Positions 1 to 9,001 of a stretch of 64,000 nucleotides of DNA are shown here, piece after piece. The stretch is from Streptomyces albogriseolus (GTDB lineage Bacteria > Actinomycetota > Actinomycetes > Streptomycetales > Streptomycetaceae). Under the pieces are notes generated by a model. The model made no database searches, had not been told where the DNA came from, and saw only the letters and a list, made by a program, of their open reading frames with translations. The number at the start of each line of letters is the position of its first letter. Positions within the stretch are counted from its first letter, which is position 1. The translations under genes were made by a program, and so were the position numbers. Location of the stretch: positions 434,001 through 498,000 of the forward strand of contig BMVA01000003.1 in the NCBI GenBank assembly GCA_014650475.1, in the 5' to 3' direction.

Positions 1-35
1 AGTACACAGGACGGCAGCGACGGAGGAGGTGCCCC

Positions 36-875
36 ATGGGAGTCCTGAAGAAATTCGAGCAGCGTCTCGAAGGTCTGGTCAACGGCACCTTCGCCAAGGT
101 GTTCAAGTCCGAGGTCCAGCCCGTGGAGATCGCCGGTGCGCTCCAGCGGGAGTGCGACAACAACGCCACCATCTGGAACCGCGACCGCACCGTCGTGCCC
201 AACGACTTCATCGTGGAACTGAGCACACCGGACTTCGAGCGGCTCAGCCCGTACTCCGGGCAGCTCGGCGACGAGCTCGCGGGCATGGTCCGCGACTACG
301 CCAAGCAGCAGCGCTACACGTTCATGGGTCCGATCAAGGTGCACCTGGAGAAGGCCGAGGACCTCGACACCGGTCTGTACCGGGTGCGCAGCCGCACGCT
401 CGCCTCCTCCGCCAGCCAGGCGGCGGCCCCCGGCGCGGCCGCTCCGGCCCCGCCCGCCGGCCGTCCCGGAGGCTACGGCTACCCGCCGGCCGCCCCCGCG
501 GGCGCCCCGCCCATGCCCGCCGCGCCGCCGCCCGGCCGCCCCGGCGGGTACGGCTACCCGCCGGCCGCGGCCCCCGGCCCGGTGCCCGGCGGACGCACCC
601 GCTACTGGATCGAGATCAACGGCACCCGCCACCAGATCTCCCGCCCCACCCTGGTGATGGGCCGCAGCACCGAGGCCGACGTGCGGATCGACGACCCCGG
701 CGTCTCGCGCCGGCACTGCGAGATCCGGACCGGAACGCCCTCGACGATCCAGGACCTCGGCTCCACCAACGGCATCGTGGTGGACGGGCAGCACACCACC
801 CGCGCTACGCTCCGCGACGGCTCGCGGATCGTCGTGGGCAGCACCACCGTTATCTATAGGCAAGCCGAAGGGTGA
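36..875 (+). CDS. fhaA: DUF3662/FHA-domain protein FhaA
   Basis: Cytoplasmic phosphothreonine-binding adaptor of the PknB growth-control pathway. The first ~120 residues form the DUF3662 domain. A Pro/Gly/Tyr-rich linker (~120-190) contains two copies of GRPGGYGYPPAA. The last ~90 residues are an FHA domain with the GRS, SRRH and LGSTNG motifs that hold phosphothreonine. The ATG follows a strong GGAGGAGG. In mycobacteria FhaA binds the phosphorylated pseudokinase attached to MurJ; a pseudokinase and murJ occur at 45-49 kb here, so the same partnership is likely (inference). First gene of a tightly spaced plus-strand operon ending with pknB; 10 bases separate it from the next gene. Confidence 0.95.
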   Translation: MGVLKKFEQRLEGLVNGTFAKVFKSEVQPVEIAGALQRECDNNATIWNRDRTVVPNDFIVELSTPDFERLSPYSGQLGDELAGMVRDYAKQQRYTFMGPIKVHLEKAEDLDTGLYRVRSRTLASSASQAAAPGAAAPAPPAGRPGGYGYPPAAPAGAPPMPAAPPPGRPGGYGYPPAAAPGPVPGGRTRYWIEINGTRHQISRPTLVMGRSTEADVRIDDPGVSRRHCEIRTGTPSTIQDLGSTNGIVVDGQHTTRATLRDGSRIVVGSTTVIYRQAEG

Positions 876-885
876 AGCGGGGGCA

Positions 886-1392
886 ATGTCAGAGCTGACC
901 CTCACGGTCATGCGGCTGGGTTTCCTGGCCGTTCTGTGGCTGTTCGTGATCGTGGCCGTGCAGGTCATCCGGAGTGACCTGTTCGGCACTCGCGTCACCC
1001 AGCGCGGATCCCGGCGCGAGGCCGGCCGGCAGCAGGCGTCCCGCCAGGCGCCGCCGCAGCAGCGCCAGCAGTCCGGCGGCGGCCGCCGCGGCCGCAACAC
1101 CCCCACCAAGCTGGTCGTGACCGAGGGCACGCTGACCGGCACCACCGTCGCGCTCCAGGGCCAGACCATCACCCTGGGCCGGGCGCACGACAGCACGATC
1201 GTGCTGGACGACGACTACGCCTCCAGCCGCCATGCCAGGATCTACCCGGACCGCGACGGTCAGTGGATCGTCGAGGACCTGGGCTCCACCAACGGCACCT
1301 ACCTGGACCGGACCCGGCTGACGACCCCCACACCGATTTCGCTGGGCGCACCGATCCGCATCGGCAAGACCGTCATCGAGCTGCGGAAGTAG
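886..1392 (+). CDS. fhaB: Membrane-anchored FHA protein FhaB/FipA-like
   Basis: 168-residue FHA protein. One N-terminal membrane helix (~residues 10-30) is followed by an Arg/Gln-rich linker and a C-terminal FHA domain (~85-165) with GRAHDS, SSRHARI and LGSTNGTYL. Family members bind phosphothreonine and, in mycobacteria, take part in division and cell-wall regulation downstream of PknB/PstP. It lies between fhaA and the phosphatase gene, as in M. tuberculosis. The name FhaB rests on synteny and architecture. Confidence 0.92.
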   Translation: MSELTLTVMRLGFLAVLWLFVIVAVQVIRSDLFGTRVTQRGSRREAGRQQASRQAPPQQRQQSGGGRRGRNTPTKLVVTEGTLTGTTVALQGQTITLGRAHDSTIVLDDDYASSRHARIYPDRDGQWIVEDLGSTNGTYLDRTRLTTPTPISLGAPIRIGKTVIELRK

Positions 1393-1524
1393 TACGAGAA
1401 TGAGCGAGCGGAGCGAGCACGCGGTGGGGGTCCTCACCCAGGGTCCCGGCGCGCTCCCGACCGGAGGGTGGGCAGTGTGGCTCGACACGACCGGCTGTAC
1501 CCGGAGCCGACGGGCGAGGTGCGC

Positions 1525-3066
1525 ATGAGTCTGTCCCTGCGCTTCGCCGCCGGATCGCACAAGGGCATGATCCGGGAGGGCAACGAGGACTCCGGTTACG
1601 CCGGTCCCCGCCTGCTCGCCATCGCCGACGGCATGGGCGGCGCCGCCGCCGGTGAGGTCGCCTCCTCCGAGGCGATCTCCACCATCGTCGCCCTCGACGA
1701 CGACGTGCCCGGCTCCGACCTGCTCACCTCGCTCGGCACGGCCGTCCAGCGGGCCAACGACCAGCTGCGCATGATGGTCGAGGAGGACCCCCAGCTCGAG
1801 GGCATGGGCACCACCCTGACCGCGCTGCTGTGGACCGGTCAGCGCCTGGGCATGGTGCACGTCGGCGACTCCCGCGCCTACCTCCTGCGCGACGGCGTCC
1901 TCACCCAGATCACCCAGGACCACACCTGGGTGCAGCGTCTGGTGGACGAGGGCCGGATCACCGAGGAGGAGGCCACCACCCACCCGCAGCGGTCCCTGCT
2001 GATGCGGGCCCTGGGCAGCGGCGAGCACGTCGAACCCGACCTCTCCATCCGCGAGGTGCGGGCCGGCGACCGCTACCTGATCTGCTCCGACGGCCTGTCC
2101 GGCGTGGTCTCCCACCAGACCCTCGAGGAGGCCCTGGCCAGCTACCAGGGCCCCGAGGAGACGGTCCAGAACCTGATCGAGCTGGCGCTGCGCGGCGGCG
2201 GGCCCGACAACATCACCGTGATCGTCGCCGACGTGCTCGACCTGGACACCGGGGACACCCTGGCCGGTCAGCTGTCCGACACCCCGGTCGTGGTCGGCGC
2301 CGTCGCCGAGAACCAGAACCAGCTGCACGACAACGGCATCATGCAGACGCCCGCGGGCCGTGCCGCCGGCCTCGGGCGGCGGCGCGGCGGGGGCGGCGAG
2401 TTCGGCCCGCCCGGCAGCGGCGACGTCACCGGTTTCATCCAGACCGACGGCTTCGGCTACGGCGACGACGACTTCGTCAAGCCCGCCAGGAACCGCCGGT
2501 GGATCAAGAGGTCCGTGTACAGCCTGCTCACGCTGGCCGTCATCGGCGCCGGCCTGTACGGCGGATGGCGCTGGACGCAGACGCAGTACTACGTCGGCGC
2601 CAAGGGCGAGCACGTCGCGCTGTACCGGGGCATCAACCAGGACCTGGCCTGGGTGTCCCTCTCGAAGGTCGAGAAGGACCACCCCGAGATCGAACTCAAG
2701 TACCTGCCGCCCTACCAGCGCAAGCAGGTCGAGGCGACCATCGTCGAGGGCGATCTCTACGGCGCGCGGGAGAAGATCGAGGAACTGGCCGTCCAGGCCT
2801 CCGCGTGCAAGAAGCAGGCCGAGCGGCGCGCCGCCGACAGCGAGAAGAGCACGCGCACCGGCGAGGGCGAGGCAGGGGGCACCACGGGAACCACTCCCGC
2901 CTCCTTCGCGTCCAAGGCATCGCCGTCGCCGAACCCTTCCGGCTCGGCGAAGGCCCCTGACCCGGAGCAGTCCACGCCCCCGTCCACGACCGCACCCACT
3001 ACCAGCCCCGGCCCCAGCCTCTCGGAGGAAGAGCAGAAGGTCGTCTCGCTGTGCGGTAAGCAGTAG
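1525..3066 (+). CDS. pstP: PP2C-family Ser/Thr phosphatase PstP
   Basis: Metal-dependent PPM/PP2C phosphatase that reverses PknB-type phosphorylation. The catalytic domain (~1-235) shows the metal-binding series NEDSG, DGMGG, GDSRAYL and GGPDNITVIV. A linker leads to one membrane helix (~330-350) and an external Ser/Thr/Pro-rich C terminus, so the catalytic domain faces the cytoplasm. The ATG at 1525 follows GGCGAGG; an in-frame GTG at 1468 would add 19 residues unlike the family and has a weaker ribosome site. 513 residues is normal for actinobacterial PstP. It lies between the FHA genes and the SEDS gene in the pknB operon. Confidence 0.95.
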   Translation: MSLSLRFAAGSHKGMIREGNEDSGYAGPRLLAIADGMGGAAAGEVASSEAISTIVALDDDVPGSDLLTSLGTAVQRANDQLRMMVEEDPQLEGMGTTLTALLWTGQRLGMVHVGDSRAYLLRDGVLTQITQDHTWVQRLVDEGRITEEEATTHPQRSLLMRALGSGEHVEPDLSIREVRAGDRYLICSDGLSGVVSHQTLEEALASYQGPEETVQNLIELALRGGGPDNITVIVADVLDLDTGDTLAGQLSDTPVVVGAVAENQNQLHDNGIMQTPAGRAAGLGRRRGGGGEFGPPGSGDVTGFIQTDGFGYGDDDFVKPARNRRWIKRSVYSLLTLAVIGAGLYGGWRWTQTQYYVGAKGEHVALYRGINQDLAWVSLSKVEKDHPEIELKYLPPYQRKQVEATIVEGDLYGAREKIEELAVQASACKKQAERRAADSEKSTRTGEGEAGGTTGTTPASFASKASPSPNPSGSAKAPDPEQSTPPSTTAPTTSPGPSLSEEEQKVVSLCGKQ

Positions 3067-3093
3067 GCAAGCCGTGAGAGGCCCTGTCACACG

Positions 3094-4542
3094 ATGAGCA
3101 GTACTACCAACCCGTCGACGCAGCACACGTCCACGATCGGTGCCATCGGCGCGCCCAGCCGCCGCAACACCGAGCTGGCGCTGCTGGTGTTCGCCGTCGT
3201 CATCCCGGTCTTCGCCTACGCCAACGTGGGCCTCGCCCTCGACGACCAGGTGCCCGCCGGGCTGCTGAGCTACGGCCTGGGGCTCGGCCTGATGGCGGGC
3301 CTCGGCCACCTCGCCGTGCGCAAGTTCGCCCCGTACGCGGACCCGCTGCTGCTGCCGCTCGCCACGCTGCTCAACGGCCTGGGGCTGGTCGCCATCTGGC
3401 GCCTGGACCAGTCCGAGCGCCTCCAGCAGAGCCGGACCTTCGTGGAGGCCGCGCCGCGCCAGCTGATGTACTCGGCGATCGGCGTGGCCCTGTTCGTGGC
3501 CGTGCTGTTCTTCCTCAAGGACCACCGCGTCCTGCAGCGCTACACCTACATCTCGATGGCGGGCGCGCTGGTGCTGCTGCTCCTGCCGCTGGTCCCGGGC
3601 CTCGGCCACAACGTCTTCGGCGCCAGGATCTGGATCAAGATCCCCGGCCTCGGCACGCTGCAGCCCGGTGAGTTCGCCAAGATCGTGCTGGCGGTGTTCT
3701 TCGCCGGCTACCTGATGGTCAAGCGGGACGCGCTGGCCCTGGCCAGCCGCCGCTTCATGGGGCTCTACCTGCCCCGCGGCCGTGACCTCGGTCCGATCAT
3801 CGTGGTCTGGATCATCTCCATCCTGATTCTGGTCTTCGAGACCGACCTCGGCACCTCGCTGCTGTTCTTCGGCATGTTCGTGATCATGCTGTACGTCGCC
3901 ACCGAGCGCACCAGCTGGATCGTCTTCGGTCTGCTGATGTCCGCGGCCGGCGCCGTCGGCGTGGCGAGCTTCGAGCCGCACATCCAGACGCGTGTGCAGG
4001 CCTGGCTGAACCCGGAGCGCGAGTTCGACCTCAGCCGCGCCGGCGTCCAGGACGGCATCGTCCACTCCGAGCAGGCCATGCAGGCGCTGTGGGCGTTCGG
4101 CTCCGGCGGCACCCTCGGCTCGGGCTGGGGCCAGGGCCACTCCGACCTCATCGGATTCGCGGCCAACTCCGACTTCATCCTCGCCACCTTCGGCGAGGAG
4201 CTCGGTCTGGCCGGCGTCATGGCGCTGCTGCTGCTCTACGCGCTGATCGTGGAGCGGGGCGTGCGGACCGCCCTCGCCGCCCGCGACCCGTTCGGCAAGC
4301 TGCTCGCCATCGGCCTCTCCGGCGCCTTCGCGCTCCAGGTCTTCGTGGTGGCCGGCGGCGTCATGGGCCTCATCCCGCTGACCGGTATGACCATGCCCTT
4401 CCTGGCGTACGGAGGTTCCTCCGTGATCGCCAACTGGGCGCTGATCGGCATCCTGCTCAGGATCAGCGACACCGCCCGCCGTCCGGCGCCCGCCCCCGCC
4501 TCCAACCCCGACGCCGAGATGACCCAGGTGGTCCGCCCGTGA
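3094..4542 (+). CDS. SEDS-family peptidoglycan polymerase (FtsW/RodA type)
   Basis: 482-residue polytopic membrane protein of the SEDS family, which polymerises lipid II into glycan strands together with a class B PBP. About ten hydrophobic segments are visible, and the conserved C-terminal SEDS region reads FLAYGGSSVIANW. The ATG lies 28 bases after the phosphatase stop. Its end overlaps the next gene by the GTGA junction, so polymerase and transpeptidase are translationally coupled. In M. tuberculosis the gene at this position is rodA. FtsW and RodA cannot be separated with certainty from sequence reading alone. Confidence 0.93.
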   Translation: MSSTTNPSTQHTSTIGAIGAPSRRNTELALLVFAVVIPVFAYANVGLALDDQVPAGLLSYGLGLGLMAGLGHLAVRKFAPYADPLLLPLATLLNGLGLVAIWRLDQSERLQQSRTFVEAAPRQLMYSAIGVALFVAVLFFLKDHRVLQRYTYISMAGALVLLLLPLVPGLGHNVFGARIWIKIPGLGTLQPGEFAKIVLAVFFAGYLMVKRDALALASRRFMGLYLPRGRDLGPIIVVWIISILILVFETDLGTSLLFFGMFVIMLYVATERTSWIVFGLLMSAAGAVGVASFEPHIQTRVQAWLNPEREFDLSRAGVQDGIVHSEQAMQALWAFGSGGTLGSGWGQGHSDLIGFAANSDFILATFGEELGLAGVMALLLLYALIVERGVRTALAARDPFGKLLAIGLSGAFALQVFVVAGGVMGLIPLTGMTMPFLAYGGSSVIANWALIGILLRISDTARRPAPAPASNPDAEMTQVVRP

Positions 4543-6014
4543 ACAAGCCCCTGCGCCGGGTCGCCATCTTCTGCGGCCTGCTGATGCTCGCCCTGCTCGT
4601 CAGGAACAACTGGATCCAGTACGCCCAGGCCGACAAGCTACGGACGGACGAGAAGAACCGCCGCGTGGCGATCGAGCGCTACGCCACCCCGCGCGGCGAC
4701 ATCATCGTCGACGGCGAGCCCATCACCGGTCACAAGGCGACCGGCGGCGACTTCGCGTACAAGCGCACGTACAAGAACGGCGCCATGTGGGCGCCGGTCA
4801 CCGGTTACGTCTCCCAGGCCTTCGGCGCCAACCAGCTGGAGTCCATCGAGGACGGCATCCTCACCGGCAACGACGACCGGCTGTTCTTCCGCAACACGCT
4901 CGACATGCTGACCGGCAAGAAGAAGCAGGGCGGCAACGTCGTCACCACGCTCAGCGGCGCCGCCCAGAAGGCCGCCTACAACGGCCTGAAGAAGCAGGGC
5001 GGCAAGGGCTCCGTCGTCGCCCTGGAGCCGTCCACCGGCAAGATCCTCGCGCTGGCCTCGTACCCGTCGTACGACCCGTCCACGATCGCGGGCAACAGCC
5101 TCGAGACGGACGCCAAGGCGTGGGAGAAGCTGCAGAAGAAGAACAACCCGGACGACCCGATGCTGAACCGGGCGCTCCGCGAGGTGTACCCGCCCGGCTC
5201 GACCTTCAAGGTCGTCACGGCCGCCGCCGCGCTGGAGCACGGCATGGTCGAGGACGCGGACCAGAAGACCGACACCCCGCTGCCCTACATCATGAAGGGC
5301 ACCACGACCGAGCTGAAGAACGACGGCGACCTGCCCTGCAAGGACGCCAGCCTCCGCGAGGCGCTGCGCGTGTCCTGCAACACCGTCTTCGGCAAGCTCG
5401 GCACCGACCTCGGCAACGACAAGATGCTGGAGACGGCCAAGAAGTTCGGCTTCGGCGAGGAGCACTTCACGCCGGTCCGCACCAGCTCCTCCCTGTTCGA
5501 CAAGGACATGGAGCCGTCGCAGGTCGCGCTGTCCTCCATCGGCCAGTTCAACACCGCGGCGACCCCGCTGCAGATGGCCATGGTCGCCGCCGCCGTCGCC
5601 AACAACGGCACGCTGATGAAGCCGTACATGGTCGACGAGCTGCAGACGCCCGGCCTGGACACCATCGAGAAGACCGACCCGGAGAAGTTCAGCGAGCCGC
5701 TCTCGCCGGAGAACGCCCAGATCCTCCAGTCGATGATGGAGACCGTCGTCAACGACGGCACCGGCGGCAACGCCAAGATCGACGGCGTCACGGTCGGCGG
5801 CAAGACCGGTACCGCCCAGCACGGCGAGAACAACAGCAAGAACCCGTACGCCTGGTTCATCTCCTACGCCAAGACCGACGACGGCAGCGCGCCCGTCGCC
5901 GTGGCGGTCGTCATCGAGGACGAGAACGCGGTGCGAGGTGACATCTCCGGTGGCGGCCTCGCGGCCCCGATCGCCAAGAGCGTCATGGAGGCGGTCCTCA
6001 AGAGCAAGGAGTGA
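4539..6014 (+). CDS. pbpA: Class B penicillin-binding protein PbpA
   Basis: 491-residue peptidoglycan transpeptidase anchored by one N-terminal helix (~7-25). Catalytic motifs are in order: SxxK as GSTFK (Ser near residue 221), SxN as SCN, and KTGTAQ near the C terminus. GTG start at 4539 overlaps the SEDS stop (GTGA), which fixes the start. It should work as the cognate crosslinking partner of the SEDS protein at the membrane surface. 169 bases then separate it from pknB, enough room for a separate pknB promoter. Confidence 0.95.
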   Translation: MNKPLRRVAIFCGLLMLALLVRNNWIQYAQADKLRTDEKNRRVAIERYATPRGDIIVDGEPITGHKATGGDFAYKRTYKNGAMWAPVTGYVSQAFGANQLESIEDGILTGNDDRLFFRNTLDMLTGKKKQGGNVVTTLSGAAQKAAYNGLKKQGGKGSVVALEPSTGKILALASYPSYDPSTIAGNSLETDAKAWEKLQKKNNPDDPMLNRALREVYPPGSTFKVVTAAAALEHGMVEDADQKTDTPLPYIMKGTTTELKNDGDLPCKDASLREALRVSCNTVFGKLGTDLGNDKMLETAKKFGFGEEHFTPVRTSSSLFDKDMEPSQVALSSIGQFNTAATPLQMAMVAAAVANNGTLMKPYMVDELQTPGLDTIEKTDPEKFSEPLSPENAQILQSMMETVVNDGTGGNAKIDGVTVGGKTGTAQHGENNSKNPYAWFISYAKTDDGSAPVAVAVVIEDENAVRGDISGGGLAAPIAKSVMEAVLKSKE

Positions 6015-6183
6015 CCCCGGTCACGTCTGCTTCACATCGGTGCACGTTGCGGTACCGGTCCTGTATCGGCTGACGCACTTTGCCAGGGCACAGAAAAAGA
6101 GCCGGGTACGGTAGGCCCGGAACGCAGCCTCCGACCGCACAAGGGTGCCGGTCGGGACCGACGGAGAGGGCTGGTAGGTAGCT

Positions 6184-8145
6184 ATGGAAGAGCCGCGTCG
6201 CCTCGGCGGCCGGTACGAACTGGGCCAGGTGCTCGGTCGCGGTGGAATGGCCGAGGTCTACCTCGCTCACGACACCCGCCTCGGCCGCACCGTGGCAGTG
6301 AAGACGCTCCGCGCCGATCTCGCGCGTGACCCGTCCTTCCAGGCCCGGTTCCGCCGGGAGGCCCAGTCGGCCGCCTCGCTCAACCATCCCGCGATCGTCG
6401 CGGTCTACGACACGGGCGAGGACTACATCGACGGGGTCTCCATCCCGTACATCGTCATGGAGTACGTCGACGGCTCCACGCTCCGTGAGCTGCTGCACAG
6501 CGGTCGCAAGCTGCTGCCGGAGCGGACGCTCGAGATGACCATCGGCATCCTCCAGGCGCTCGAGTACTCCCACCGGGCCGGCATCGTCCACCGCGACATC
6601 AAGCCGGCGAACGTCATGCTGACGCGCAACGGCCAGGTCAAGGTCATGGACTTCGGCATCGCCCGCGCCATGGGCGACTCCGGCATGACGATGACCCAGA
6701 CCGCCGCCGTCATCGGCACCGCCCAGTACCTCTCCCCGGAGCAGGCCAAGGGCGAGCAGGTGGACGCGCGCTCCGACCTGTACTCCACCGGCTGCCTGCT
6801 GTACGAACTGCTCACCGTGCGGCCGCCGTTCGTCGGCGACTCCCCGGTCGCGGTCGCGTACCAGCATGTGCGGGAGGAGCCGCAGCCGCCGAGCGTCTTC
6901 GACCCCGAGATCACGCCCGAGATGGACGCGATCGTCCTGAAGGCACTGGTCAAGGACCCCGACTACCGCTACCAGTCGGCCGACGAGATGCGCGCCGACA
7001 TCGAGGCCTGCCTCGACGGCCAGCCGGTCGCGGCGACCGCCGCCATGGGCGCCGTCGGCTACGGCGGCTACCCGGACGACCAGCCGACGACGGCGCTGCG
7101 CTCGGACGCCGGCGCGGGCGCCACCTCGATGCTGCCGCCCATGAACCCGGACGACGGCGGTTACGGCTACGACGACCGCCAGAGCCGGCGCCGCCCGCAG
7201 AAGAGGAACAACACCAGCACGATATTGCTGGTCGTGGCCGGTGTCCTGGTCCTGATCGGCGCCATTCTGATCGGCCGGTGGGCGATCAGCGGCGAAGGAG
7301 TGGACAACAGCACCGTCGCGGCCCCCAACTTCGTGGGCGAGACGAAGGCGAACGCCCAGAAACTCGCCGCCAACAGCGAGTTGAAGCTGAGCTTCACGGA
7401 GGAGCCCTGCGAGAAGCAGGCCAAGGGCAACGTCTGTGAGCAGGACCCGACGGCCGGCACCAAGGTGGAGAAGGGCGACACCGTCAACCTGGTGGTCTCC
7501 ACCGGCGCGCCGAAGGTCGCGGTGCCGAGTGTGATCGGCGACAAGCTCGAGGACGCCAAGGCCGAACTCGAAGGCGAGAAGTACGGGTTCGTCGTCGAGG
7601 TCGAGGAAGAGATCAGCGGCGAGGAACCGGGCACGGTCATCGAGCAGAACCCGGATCTCGGCGAAGAGGTGGAGAAGGGCACCACCGTCACCCTCACGGT
7701 CGCCAAGGCCGAGGAGAAGTCCACGGTCCCGGACGTCGTCACCAAGAGCTGTGAAGAGGCCACGGCCCAGATGACGGCGAACAACCTCACGGGCAGCTGC
7801 GTCGAGGAGGAGACCGACGACCCGAACCTGGTCGGCAAGGTCATCCGCACCTCGCCCTCGGCGAACACCGAGGTCTCCAAGGGCACCCAGGTGCAGATCT
7901 TCATCGGCAAGGCGAAGGCACCCGAGAAGGTGGCCGTGCCCAAGGTCAACGGCCAGAAGCTCGAGGACGCCCAGCGCATGCTCCAGGAGGCGGGCCTCTC
8001 CGTCGCCGGTGTTCAGGGCCCGGGCGATCCCAACGCCCGCGTGATCACCTCCAACCCGCCCCAGGACAGCCAGGTGGACAAGGGCACGGGAGTGACCCTG
8101 TTCACGGTCGGCGGCGGTGGCGGCGACGGCGGCATCTTCGGCTGA
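6184..8145 (+). CDS. pknB: Ser/Thr protein kinase PknB with four PASTA repeats
   Basis: 653-residue transmembrane kinase. The N-terminal kinase domain (~1-275) is complete: Gly loop GRGGMAEVY, VAVK Lys40, HRDIKPANV with catalytic Asp138, DFGIA and SPEQ. A juxtamembrane linker is followed by a helix at ~344-368 and four external PASTA domains (starting VAAPNFVG, VAVPSVIG, STVPDVVT, VAVPKVNG) that bind muropeptide or lipid II in this family. It phosphorylates cell-wall and division proteins and reads out through the FHA proteins at the start of the operon. Mycobacteria have pknA and pknB at this locus; only one kinase gene is present here. A UUCG-capped terminator follows. Confidence 0.97.
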   Translation: MEEPRRLGGRYELGQVLGRGGMAEVYLAHDTRLGRTVAVKTLRADLARDPSFQARFRREAQSAASLNHPAIVAVYDTGEDYIDGVSIPYIVMEYVDGSTLRELLHSGRKLLPERTLEMTIGILQALEYSHRAGIVHRDIKPANVMLTRNGQVKVMDFGIARAMGDSGMTMTQTAAVIGTAQYLSPEQAKGEQVDARSDLYSTGCLLYELLTVRPPFVGDSPVAVAYQHVREEPQPPSVFDPEITPEMDAIVLKALVKDPDYRYQSADEMRADIEACLDGQPVAATAAMGAVGYGGYPDDQPTTALRSDAGAGATSMLPPMNPDDGGYGYDDRQSRRRPQKRNNTSTILLVVAGVLVLIGAILIGRWAISGEGVDNSTVAAPNFVGETKANAQKLAANSELKLSFTEEPCEKQAKGNVCEQDPTAGTKVEKGDTVNLVVSTGAPKVAVPSVIGDKLEDAKAELEGEKYGFVVEVEEEISGEEPGTVIEQNPDLGEEVEKGTTVTLTVAKAEEKSTVPDVVTKSCEEATAQMTANNLTGSCVEEETDDPNLVGKVIRTSPSANTEVSKGTQVQIFIGKAKAPEKVAVPKVNGQKLEDAQRMLQEAGLSVAGVQGPGDPNARVITSNPPQDSQVDKGTGVTLFTVGGGGGDGGIFG

Positions 8146-8166
8146 CCCGCGGGTCCCCGTACGACA

Positions 8167-8204
8167 GGAGCCCCGGCCCCCTCTTCGGAGGGGACCGGGG
8201 CTCC
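8167..8204. terminator. Bidirectional hairpin between pknB and srtE2
   Basis: 17-base arms GGAGCCCCGG(C/T)CCCCTC with one mismatch close on a TTCG tetraloop at 8184-8187. It lies between the convergent ends of pknB (8145) and the sortase gene (8230), so it can serve both strands. Confidence 0.8.
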
Positions 8205-8229
8205 TTGCTGTTCCCGTGAGGGCAGGCGC

Positions 8230-8988
8230 TCAGCGCAGCTCCTCCGGCGGCGTGCGGTTCTCGTCCACCTTCTCCTTGCGGACCAGTTCGCCCCAGACGA
8301 TGTAGCGGTACTTGCTGGTGTAGATCGGCGTGCAGGTCGTCAGCGTGATGTAGTGGCCGGCCTTCTCGCGGCCGGACTCCTCGGGGACCTTGGCGAGGAC
8401 GCCGACGTTGTACTTCGAGGTCTCCGGGAGGATGCCGTAGACCTTGTAAACGAACCACGTGTCCTTCGTCTCGAAGACGACCGGGTCACCCTTCTTGATC
8501 TTGTGGATGCCGTGGAACTTGGCGCCGTGGCCGTCCCGGTGCGCGGCGAGGGAGAAGTTGCCCTTCTTGCCGGACGTCGGCAGCGTCGCCTTCACGGGGT
8601 CCGTGTAGTAGCCGGCGACGCCGTCGTTGAGGACCTTCATCGACGTGCCCTTCTCCACGAGGATGTCGTCGTCGCTCATCGTGGGCACGTGCAGGAAGCC
8701 GATGCCGTTCTTGCTGTCGTAGACGGCGGGCGCGTCGCGTTCGGCGCCGTCGGACTCCTGCGCCCAGGAGTCGCGGACCTTGTCCGCCTGCCGGTCCGCG
8801 GCGCGGTCCGCGACGACGTTCGTCCACCACAGCGAGTAGACGACGAACAGGCCGAGCACCACCCCCGCGGTGATGAGCATCTCCCCGAAGAAGCTGATCA
8901 CCATGGCCACCGGCCCCAGACGGCGGCGCCCCCGGGGAGGCGGGGACGCGTGCGTGTGCTGTGCGGTGTCGTCGGCGGTCGCTGCCAC
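8230..8988 (-). CDS. srtE2: Class E sortase (SrtE2-like)
   Basis: 252-residue membrane-anchored cysteine transpeptidase of sortase class E, which attaches LAXTG-type surface proteins such as long chaplins to peptidoglycan in Streptomyces. One N-terminal helix is followed by the sortase fold with catalytic His in LAAHRDGHG, Cys in TLTTCTP and Arg in SKYRYIVWG. The GTG at 8988 has AGAGG five bases upstream; an ATG at 9018 would overlap the previous gene and add 10 residues. It lies 13 bases downstream of a second sortase. The srtE2 name follows gene order in S. coelicolor. Confidence 0.92.
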   Translation of the reverse strand: MAATADDTAQHTHASPPPRGRRRLGPVAMVISFFGEMLITAGVVLGLFVVYSLWWTNVVADRAADRQADKVRDSWAQESDGAERDAPAVYDSKNGIGFLHVPTMSDDDILVEKGTSMKVLNDGVAGYYTDPVKATLPTSGKKGNFSLAAHRDGHGAKFHGIHKIKKGDPVVFETKDTWFVYKVYGILPETSKYNVGVLAKVPEESGREKAGHYITLTTCTPIYTSKYRYIVWGELVRKEKVDENRTPPEELR

Positions 8989-9001
8989 GTTTCCTCTGCC
9001 C

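Noticed and set aside
1402..1418. GAGCGAGCGGAGCGAGC repeat between fhaB and pstP
   Set aside because: A common short actinobacterial motif next to start regions; single copy here, so not called a repeat element.
889..4140. Very long minus-strand open frame opposite the pknB operon
   Set aside because: High-GC shadow of fhaB, pstP and ftsW/rodA; composition is repetitive Arg/Gly/Leu/Val/Asp with no domain, and the plus-strand genes are unmistakable.
6015..6183. Promoter for pknB
   Set aside because: TTGCCA and TACGGT occur but about 21 bases apart, too far for a convincing vegetative promoter.
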